Source: Paraspadella gotoi
Taxonomy: Eukaryota > Chaetognatha
DNA: 64,000 bases
NCBI GenBank assembly: GCA_051294375.1
Contig: CM119269.1
Location: 6,058,735-6,122,734 of the forward strand
Direction of reading: 5' to 3'
Shown here: in pieces, positions 56,302-64,000 of the stretch
Numbering within the stretch: position 1 is the first letter of the stretch
Layout: each line of letters begins with the position of its first letter
The notes under the pieces: model-generated
Database searches by the model: none
Told to the model about the DNA's origin: nothing
Seen by the model: only the letters and a program-made list of their open reading frames with translations
Made by a program: the position numbers and the translations under genes

Positions 56302-56706
56302 TAGAAAACACTTTATCATAGAGAAAACATCGTCTTTTCCTGTTGGCTCGATTTCGATAATTTGCGTTACCGATCGACGGCTGGAATTACGTCTAGTTTT
56401 ACTAAATAAAATTTTATTAAAATCGGTCCAAGGCGTTCAAAAGTTATGGGCAAAAAAAACGACGAAATAGCGCCTTCCTAGGGAATCAACTTTTCGCCGC
56501 TCAACGAGCGAAAAAAGTGGTTAACATAAGATTTGAACTACCGTAGTACTAATCATTAGTCGAACGAATCGCGGTAAAGCTGAAATCCTTCGTTCCGGAC
56601 CTCATAGAAATAAACGGAAAAATTACGGCAGTGACTACGGAAAGAAACGTTGATATAAGGAAACGAATTTATAAGAGAATGAAGTGTATTATTACTCATA
56701 AAAACT

Positions 56707-57411
56707 TTAATTAGTTGATTGGATGGACACGGACGTTTCTGCCCCAAACTCGTCTGGCATTGGCGCGCCCAGACTCCTCTGGCCGTAGCCCCCGTTGAGT
56801 CCAGTGGGAACGTTGGAACGCCATATGAATCTGTGAAATGGTAAGAGAACGGACTCACCGGTCACCTCGACATCCTCTTGCAGGGGCGTCACTTGCGTTC
56901 CTACATCAGGCAGCATCCGGGAGCTCAGAGGAAGAGATCTCTCGCGCTAAGTGGCGTCCTTCCACCGACTCTAGCTCGGCGCCATCCGCCACCGCACGCC
57001 TGGATGGCTTGACAAAGGCAACCGGCGCTCGCGAAAGTCCTCAGAGGCGCCTGCTAACTCCAGAAGCCCTTCTGTGGCCAGAAGTACTCTTCCCACCAAA
57101 GCTGAATATGAAAAACTTTTTCTGATATCTTTGCATTCTTTTTAATAAATTAATAATGAAATCATTAACACTGGGACATCCAGAGGGATGCGATGACTGG
57201 ATTGCCCCAGAATCCTTAAATAATAATCTAAGAAATTAAATTTGTACAACCAATTTAAAGTTATCTTGCCCGCTTAACCTTTGGACAGCGTTTTGGTGGT
57301 TCTAAGGCCTCCATCACTCTTAGAAGATAATGACATAGCAGGTCGCTGCAAGCTTTCAATCAAAGACTCTTCTCCTGTTCGCTTATTCACTCCCAGAGTA
57401 ACCTGACTTCC
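56707..57411 (-). CDS. Two minus-strand exons of an unknown gene, frame broken
   Basis: Exon B, 57411-57279: acceptor CTTTTTTGATAG, 44 codons (GSQVTLGVNKRTGEESLIES..LSK), donor GTTAAG, ending phase 1. Exon C starts at 57101 after TTTCATATTCAG and continues in matching phase (LVGRVLLATEGLLELAGASE). It then hits a stop at 56973, while a neighbouring frame stays open with coding texture (GAELESVEGRHLAREISSSE). A third frame, 56916-56707, finishes it (MLPDVGTQVTPLQEDVEVT.. to SIQSTN). Two one-base errors or mutations would explain this. GC-rich against AT-rich flanks. The exon B sequence recurs at 27.84 kb, so this may be a duplicated gene or a dispersed element. The plus strand is also open here. 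Confidence 0.35.
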
Positions 57412-57414
57412 CTA

Positions 57415-58130
57415 TCAAAAAAGAAGTGGTATAATGTTCAAAGAATGTTATATTATTGTGCAAACTTGAGACTCGACAATTGAAGGAAAACAATATTAAA
57501 TGGATTAACAAACCAAGGACCGTGGTACTAAAGTTGGTTGCGGTCGTCGAAAGTAAAGTTACCTAAGTGATTTACAAAATGCTTTACAAACGTCACCAAA
57601 AAAAAAAAATTTATTGATGTGATTATAGTAATTATTAATACTTACAATAATCATTTAATTGAAAAAAAATAATAATTAAATTTTGCGATTTAAATAATTT
57701 TATTGAAAAAACTTCATACAATTGCACAATTCCACAAAATTATTTTCAAAATTTTTTCTATTTATATATAAAATTTATTTTCTATATTTAATTATGAACA
57801 ATTTAAATTTGATTTTAAAAAAAATATACAAATTAGAATTTTATCACTTATCTTAATTATTAAAAAATTATTACTCATGAACTAGGGCAATAATAATTTA
57901 AATAAGGTTTCCCAAAGGCCAATATTTTTTTTAAAAAAATTACGCCTATCCCTATATAATTATAATATAAAGTTTGAAAAAATAATGCAGAATATCTTTA
58001 AGCATAATTTAAAGTTAATTAATCATAATTAATAATAAAATAAGATTATATAACCTCAATCCGCAGCATCAAGTCCCGCAAAACTATTTCCGCTAATAAA
58101 GTCGCTATGTAAAAAATATCACTTGCTTAC
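57415..58130. other. AT-rich stretch between minus-strand exons
   Basis: Very AT-rich, no exon-like island, consistent with an intron. Confidence 0.5.
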
Positions 58131-58329
58131 TGTGGCGAATCATAAATTCGCCTCCGTTATATCTTGGTGAAACTTCAGTTCCGTGAGTTCTGGCTGTTCG
58201 ATTCCCTCACGGTCCGCTGGTTAAATGTGTCATGGTGTCGGCATTAAGCGCGCAAAGTTGACTGGGTGTCACTGCACGTCCAAAAGGCCCTGAGCGCCAG
58301 CTGTCGGGAGATGCCTCACATCCGGGCAT
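58131..58329 (-). CDS. Possible exon, frame broken, product unknown
   Basis: GC-rich minus-strand stretch with a donor GTAAGC at 58130. From the ATG at 58329 the frame gives 40 codons (MPGCEASPDSWRSGPFGRAV..) to a stop at 58207. An adjacent frame then reads REGIEQPELTELKFHQDITE and stops near 58150. A one-base shift would link them. It contains the 7-bp hairpin CCGTGAG/CTCACGG. An LTR fragment of a retroelement is an alternative, since TGTGATGCCCGGATG resembles an LTR start. Confidence 0.25.
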
Positions 58330-58520
58330 CACACCATGCTCCCCGTTGCCATGTCACTTTCTTTTTTGTGACCATTAAAATCATAAAGATTAAAAAATTA
58401 AGTTTGATTAACAAACATTTTTTAAATTAACAGTAATAATAAGTTCTTTAAAATAGTTTGATCATGGGACAATATCATAGTAACTAAAAGGGTACTTTCT
58501 CATAAAACATTCGTTTATTA

Positions 58521-58724
58521 TCAGTATAGATAATCACAAGCGACAAATGCTAAATGTTTGAGTCTCTTGCTAATCTTTTGTCGGCTCAGCCAATGAGGTT
58601 GAAACGGAATCTTTTGTCCCGTGTCACTGATCCAAAAATGTCGCCTCGTGTTTGTTGAGACCGTTGGGATTTCAGGATCGTGATAGCGGGCTGGCCTGGC
58701 TTTATCATCGACTGCAAGCTGTGT
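58521..58724 (-). CDS. Terminal exon candidate, 67 residues
   Basis: After a minus-strand acceptor (ACAACTTTTAG, exon from 58725) one frame runs TQLAVDDKARPARYHDPEIP, then FWISDTGQKIPFQPHWL and FVACDYLY, to a stop at 58521. There is no ATG in this frame, so an upstream exon is required. The coding texture is good, but a second frame is open for 47 codons too. No family is recognised. It could be the last exon of one transcript or belong to a decayed transposon. Confidence 0.35.
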   Translation of the reverse strand, partial: TQLAVDDKARPARYHDPEIPTVSTNTRRHFWISDTGQKIPFQPHWLSRQKISKRLKHLAFVACDYLY

Positions 58725-58951
58725 CCTAAAAGTTGTAGCAAAATATTAAAATCAAGTTGAATCTAAAATTCGAATAAAAAAATTTAAAATATATATATAT
58801 ATGTTACCATAACAAATGTCAAAAATTTTTAAATGTGTTTTCTTGTTTTATGAAAGGCAGATTCTAATTCCTTCACGAAAAATTATTATTTTTTTTTAGA
58901 AATATTTTATTAAGTGTGGTCAAAATCCTAAAAAAACTGTTATACCACGAT

Positions 58952-59109
58952 GGTATGGTGGACTAAAATCCACCAACCGTTCCATCAGCGGCTCATTGTG
59001 CCGGAGGCAAGTCATTCGCCTTCCAACCCAAGCTCCGGGTTTTAGCCCGGTGGTTAGAGGGACGGGGCGCTTTAACCCGCCTGTAACATGGTGTTACAGC
59101 CTGATCCGA
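58952..59109 (-). mobile_element. SINE-like, hairpin-rich short element, copy 2
   Basis: Inverted relative to copy 1 (34461-34620). Visible hairpins: ATACCA-CGA-TGGTAT, GGTGGA/TCCACC, CCGGG/CCCGG and GTAACA-TGG-TGTTAC. The plus strand contains TAGCCCGGTGGTTAGAGG, which fits a Pol III A-box; the downstream AACCCGCCTGTAACATGG is faintly like a tRNA anticodon arm. No clear B-box, poly-A tail or target duplication is seen. Confidence 0.5.
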
Positions 59110-60301
59110 AAGCTCAGGGCACTGCTTATATTGAACGCGTTCTGTTCATTAACACAATAATTAGTAATTTACTGTTCTCTTAATGGAAAATAAATTGACG
59201 GATTACTTTTCTTCTCTTTTTTGGCATTTTAATGTCAGAATCGAAAATTAAAATTTAAATATAAAAACTTTGGCCTTTTGTAATTTCATATAAGCTGTTT
59301 TATATTTACGAACAAAAAAATACAAGAACTCTATTTCATGTGTTCGTTGCCTCTCTCGATTTCTGTTACTTTGTCATTGGCTGACTTTAGTCTTTATCGA
59401 AGTACGTTATGATTTTTGAAAGGGTTGGTAAGTTTATTATCAAAACAACTAAAAATGGCAATGTGAACGGTTAATTTCCGAGATTAAAAGTAAAAACATG
59501 GACTTTAAAATGACTTTTAAAAAGAGATTAAAAACCACCAACGCTATGTTAAAAGCGAATTTTAACGTCCGCAGGTTTTTGAGAGCAACAATTCTCTCTC
59601 TCTGGACGTTTTCATACATTAAATATAATTTGTGAAATAGCTTATTTCCATGCTCGCGATAGTAGCTAGCGTTGAGGCGTTCGTCCGGTCCCTTGCAGTT
59701 TAACGTAGGCTTTTATGAATCTTACTGATATTAAAGAAATTCAATGAATTGTAAACTTGTAAGTGGCGATGAAGGTTGAAACTATTGTATTAACGTCCAA
59801 AAATCCGTAAAACTGTAGTTGAGACGGGCAATGTACGTGGAATTGTTCAAAAAACGAACTGGATAATATCTTTTGTTCGCCAAATCGATAGTAACGACAA
59901 AAGATCGACAAAAGGATCGACAAATAACCAGAAAAGGATTGGGCCAAACCACGGGAGGAACAGTTTATGTTACGCGTTCAAAAAATTTAAGTTTGGTAAG
60001 AGAAGAAAAATTGAAAAATTGGTGGAAGCATAATATTTTAAAATAATCGCGATATCTTCACTTTCGCATCGAATCTTCGCGGGGAACGGGCGAGGCAGAA
60101 CCCAGATATTAACTCGTCGGCGAGTCCCACGGCCACGGCCGTTGTCTGTGTCATGACTGGCGTGTTAACACCAGCCAAAAAAAATTCAGTTGTCCAAAAA
60201 AATATTTCTTTTTTTATTCTTAACGGTTTTTTATTTATACTAATTTCAGTTCTTTTTTATATATTTTTAAAATCCCTTCCTTTTCTCAATCTCTCCTCTT
60301 T
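59110..60301. other. AT-rich intergenic stretch
   Basis: No gene seen. A GC-rich spot at 60070-60180 includes the 10-bp palindrome GTGTTAACAC at 60162-60171. A 25-N gap follows (60302-60326). Confidence 0.5.
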
Positions 60302-60691
60302 NNNNNNNNNNNNNNNNNNNNNNNNNCGTTCTATAATTCTAATGTAACCAGTGAAGATGAATATATAAGTATTTATAACATAATATAGTATGTGAATATG
60401 GATTATGTGAATTCCGATTCGAGCGATTGGCCAACAGTTTTTGACAATATTAAGACTTTTTTTTACGCAAATAAATAGTTTACTGAGATTAGTGAACTTT
60501 AATTTATTTATAATTATATATCATAAACTAAAAAAGGAATACAATTTTACTTTTTGTTAGAAAACTTTTTAAAATATTTTTAATTGGATTTCCTTTTTTT
60601 TTTATCCTAATTCGAATTCCCCCGACAAAGTTTTGCGTCTTCCGCTAAAACGCAGCTTCGAGTCTTTATGCTTCGGGCGCCATCTTTTTTT

Positions 60692-60904
60692 NNNNNNNNN
60701 NNNNNNNNNNNNNNNNNNNNNNNNNNNNNNNNNNNNNNNNNNNNNNNNNNNNNNNNNNNNNNNNNNNNNNNNNNNNNNNNNNNNNNNNNNNNNNNNNNNN
60801 NNNNNNNNNNNNNNNNNNNNNNNNNNNNNNNNNNNNNNNNNNNNNNNNNNNNNNNNNNNNNNNNNNNNNNNNNNNNNNNNNNNNNNNNNNNNNNNNNNNN
60901 NNNN
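60692..60904. other. Assembly gap, 213 N
   Basis: Corresponds to the G-rich part at 54673-54790 in copy 1. Confidence 0.99.
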
Positions 60905-61264
60905 TGTTAATTTTGTTAACTTAACTTAATTTTTTTTCAGGGTTTCGTCTTGTTAACTCTTTTTACTTTTGACCCCAAGCTTTTTGGCCCAATCATTATA
61001 TTCCTTTTTGACCTCATACTTTATCCTCTTCCTTTTGACCCCATTCTTCATCGTCTTCCTCACCAACCTGTTACTCACCCGCGGTCACGAACTCCTTTTC
61101 TTCATCGATGACGACCTCAAGCCAACTTACCTTTCCTCACTTTTCCATTCAACCTCATCTTTCCTCTTCATTTTAACCTCAGCTCCTTTTAAACTAATTT
61201 CATCAAAAACTTTTAGTGCTGACGAGAGAGAGAGAGAAAGAGAGAGAAAGAAAGAAAGAAAGAG

Positions 61265-61383
<119 letters not shown>

Positions 61384-62133
61384 CTTTTCTTAGTTTTTGT
61401 TTTTTTCTCTTCCTTGTATCACTTTTTCCTTCTTTTCCTTCTATCTATTTATCTATCTATCTATCTACATCTATATCAATGCTGACTACTATCTCCGATT
61501 CTCCAATTGTCTCTTCGCCCTTTCCATCTTTTTTCACGATCTTTCTCACGCTTCCATAACCGATCACTTCTCCCTTCTCTCTCGCACAACCTTCTTTCTC
61601 ATCAAATGTGAAAAATCGATTTCGTAGAAAACGATTCTCTTTTGGATTTTGTTTCGTGAAAAAATATTTCGCTTTTCACGCAGAAACAGTTGACTCTGTT
61701 TCGGTAAATAAAGCAGAAAAAAGGTATTTTTTTAAAAATAAATTATAGGTTTATATTAAAAAGATTCATTGTGAAAAAATTTCCTGGATGGAAAAGGATG
61801 TAGTGATAAAATGATTAAAAAGAGAATAAAGGAAGAAAGAAGCCAAAAAACTTGTGAAGGAAGCGAAATTTTTTTGTTCTTTAGTGAAACCTAACCAAAT
61901 GCCAAAAATATCAAACCAAATTCATCTTGTTATTTCTCAACAAAAAAAAAATAGTTACGGAGAAAATTTTGTCGAAAAGAGCACAACAAATTTAGGAAAA
62001 GAGAAGAGGCCATTTTGAAAAATGGCGATTCATTTCTTAAGTGAATAAAGATATATTGAGCGGGAGGAGAAGAGAGAATGTGTGAGTGAGTGAGTGAGTG
62101 AGTGATGATGAGTGAGTGAGGTGAGTGAGGAGA

Positions 62134-62171
<38 letters not shown>

Positions 62172-62265
62172 AGAGAAAGAGGAGAGAGAGAGAGAGAGAG
62201 ACAGAAAAAGAGAGGAAGACAGAGAGTCGAGGCCGGCGTTTCCTGTTTGTTTTGACGGCGCCATT

Positions 62266-62361
62266 ATGCAGAAAATGTTTTCGTTATGTCGTCGAGTTTA
62301 CGCAGTGAAAAGAGATTCGCCATCGAATTTACGTCGTTGTTGTCGTTGTTGTCGTTGTTAA
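62266..62361 (+). CDS. Small frame MQKMFSLCRRVYAV.., copy 2, shifted
   Basis: Thirty-one codons; identical to copy 1 for 15 residues, then an extra base changes the triplet repeat from valine to Cys/Arg and the frame stops. One of the two copies has a base error or an indel mutation. Confidence 0.2.
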   Translation: MQKMFSLCRRVYAVKRDSPSNLRRCCRCCRC

Positions 62362-62539
62362 CGGTCACAAAACGAAAGCCCAAAGGAATGTTTAGAAACT
62401 ATTTGATAGAAAACACTTTATATGGTTGTGTATTTGATTTGTCTCATTTTAATTTTACGTTTTCGTTATTTCGTTATTCGTTTCGTTCCATGTTCCATTA
62501 CAGGTTTATTTTTTTCGATCTTCGTTGCATTTTTCATCT

Positions 62540-62735
62540 TTGTCTTTATCGTTGTCGTCATCTTCGTCGTCGTCGTCATTTTCGTCATCGTCGTTGTTGT
62601 TGTATTTTTCGTCGTTGTCGTCGTTGTATTTTTTTTTCGTCGTTTTCGTTGTATTTTTCGTCGTCGTCGTCTTTTTCATCTTCGTCGTCGTCGTCATCTT
62701 CGTCGTCGTCGTCGTCGTCGTCGTCCTATCCATCA
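62540..62735. repeat. CGT/CTT triplet field
   Basis: Interrupted GTC, GTT and TTC triplets ending in a pure CGT run. Frames through it (Ser, Val or Arg-rich, depending on register) are spurious. Confidence 0.9.
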
Positions 62736-62739
62736 TCCT

Positions 62740-63200
62740 TTTTTCCTTTCGCGATTGTTTTCCCCATTTTTTCGCCCTTACCTTTCACAGCGTCTCCTCC
62801 CGCTCTCACCTTTTTCCGCATTTTTCGCTTAATGTCTTTTTCGTCGTCTTGTTTTCCCCCATTGCCTTTCGGACGATGTTGTTTGGCGAAAAATCCTTTC
62901 GCGATGTTGGAAAAAAAATGGAGAGAAAAAAGTGACAAAAAAGTCGAGGACCATTTTGGACTTAGACTACAGTATATGCGATGTAAAGAATTGTTTATGT
63001 AATACGTAAGATTCTTTGAAAAATATGAAAGAATTTAAATTACTATCAGAGCTGATTCTACAGATCTCAGTATGTTACACACTTAATTCCGTAGAATCTT
63101 TTAAAACGCTCTCCATTTATATTGTATAATGTATATTGTATCTTACAGAGTCAACAGATTTAAAATTTGATCTAAGAATGTTTGTTTGTATATTTTAAAT
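62740..63200. other. Unassigned stretch
   Basis: Mixed composition to about 62950, then AT-rich. No gene seen. Confidence 0.45.
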
Positions 63201-63401
63201 CCGCTTAAGTCTCAAGTCTCCTTCCTCCTTTGCTTCTAGTGATCATTTGTTTTCGACCGTCCGGAGTCGCGATGTTATCTTTAGCGGAAAATCGCGCCTC
63301 CTGCCGGACTAATTCAAAGTAAACAAATGACGTCCGCGTCTCGGGGACCTGAAGTGGCGCCGACCGGAAACGCGTTCGGCGCCGGACGAGGATCATAACA
63401 A

Positions 63402-63701
63402 ATGCGACGTCGGAGAAGGAGAATAGGGCGGCGTAGGCGGCGGCGGGCAGCGGTGACTACGGGGGCAGCGGCGGCTGCGGCAGCAGTGGCGCAGGAGACT
63501 ATGGGGCAGCTGAGGCTGCAGCGGAGGAGACTAAGACGTGATTGTGATAAGAAGTGGGTGGCTTCGGACGGATTCATGGATAATTATTATAAGCCGGAAG
63601 GATGGAGTTTGCGGGCCCGAGTAAGGGTTTTCTCCTTCTGGCCGTTTCAGGACGAATGGCCTTATCTGCGGTTAAGTTCGAAACTGTTGCAGCTGAAGTA
63701 A
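63402..63701 (+). CDS. Arginine/alanine-run frame, 99 residues, product unknown
   Basis: The ATG at 63402 opens MRRRRRRIGRRRRRRAAVTT, an alanine run, then QETMGQLRLQRRRLRRDCDK, and a less biased half (WVASDGFMDNYYKPEGWSLR, FWPFQDEWPYLRLSSKLLQL). It stops at 63701. GC-rich with a good end region. Near the middle of the second half is GTAAGG..TTTCAG, an exactly 30-bp, frame-neutral stretch with splice-like ends, probably too short to be an intron. The basic start would suit a nuclear protein. Antisense frames are also open in the GC-rich half. Confidence 0.35.
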   Translation: MRRRRRRIGRRRRRRAAVTTGAAAAAAAVAQETMGQLRLQRRRLRRDCDKKWVASDGFMDNYYKPEGWSLRARVRVFSFWPFQDEWPYLRLSSKLLQLK

Positions 63702-64000
63702 TTCATACTTTATCGACTAACTTAATTAATTTAAAGAATGAAACACTATTTCATTGAAAGGCAGCAAATTTATAAACGTAAAGCGATTTGTATTTCACAA
63801 TCCAAGGTTTTCCTCAACTCGTGAAATCTTTCACGCTCATTCTTTTCACCAGAAAAAAAAATCCGATGAGTAACGAGGTGAGGATTTGGTGAAACGAGTA
63901 AGTGAAGGTGTGACAGTGCCGTGATGGAAGAGAATTTTGTTGGCTGATGACGTGCGAATTTGCGTGCGGCTTTGCGTGTGAATTTGCGTTAAAGTTTGAG
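63702..64000. other. Window end, nothing recognised
   Basis: Mixed-composition sequence with several GTGAGG/GTAAGT words but no exon-like frame. Confidence 0.45.

Larger units (their letters stand above)
54290..56330 (+). repeat. Direct duplication, copy 1
   Basis: Runs in parallel with 60327-62415, offset about 6.03-6.11 kb, at very high similarity with small indels. Shared landmarks are CTAATGTAACCAGTGAAGATG, the CTTCGGGCGCCATC block, CGCGGTCACGAACTCC, the GAAA/GA microsatellites and the GGCCGGCGTTTCCTG block. Copy 1 resolves the G-rich part that is N in copy 2. Confidence 0.9.

Noticed and set aside
58190-58216. Possible tRNA: GTTCGATTCC resembles a B-box
   Set aside because: The surrounding bases form a CCGTGAG/CTCACGG hairpin rather than a T-arm, and no acceptor stem or A-box lies at the right distance.

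Overview
The window looks like draft nuclear DNA from an animal. It is AT-rich, packed with microsatellites (GA, CGT, GAT, ATT, GAAA and GATT runs), and built of long stretches without intact reading frames. Short exon-sized islands are bounded by consensus splice sites (GTGAGT or GTAAGT donors, pyrimidine-AG acceptors). An arthropod, perhaps a crustacean or mite, is my guess from the core-promoter and repeat style; nothing here fixes the taxon. No bacterial operon, rRNA, convincing tRNA or CRISPR array was seen.

Base quality is uneven. Copies of one repeat differ mainly by scattered single-base insertions and deletions, as in uncorrected long reads. There are 11 N gaps, five of them exactly 25 N. 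Frames therefore break for technical reasons, and every gene model below is tentative.

Layout. 1.4-2.4 kb: GC-rich hairpin region and a decayed reading frame. 2.46-3.04 kb: possible gene start with an AAGATGGCGG motif. 3.5-10.7 kb: large imperfect palindrome; a third, direct copy lies at 14.1-18.1 kb. Between them, 10.9-14.15 kb, is a complex satellite with units of about 650 bp. 18.1-25.3 kb: low-complexity, heptamer, GC-rich and AT-rich stretches. 25.3-31.0 kb: second large palindrome, each arm with a TATA box and short frame; the spacer holds a dispersed exon-like sequence. 32.75-33.71 kb: 70-bp satellite. 34.2-35.0 kb: hammerhead-ribozyme-like motifs around a hairpin-rich short element. 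35.4-39.2 kb: best multi-exon gene model, minus strand. 42.5 kb: one exon. 46.5-47.35 kb: long pyrimidine tract. 51.6-52.35 kb: two-exon gene for an acidic, lysine-repeat protein. 54.3-56.3 and 60.3-62.4 kb: direct 2-kb duplication. 56.7-58.7 kb: broken minus-strand exons, one of them copied at 27.8 kb. 63.4-63.7 kb: an arginine-rich frame.

No pathway can be read from the genes. The informative content is the duplicated architecture, several unrecognised exon sets, and mobile-element-like pieces.
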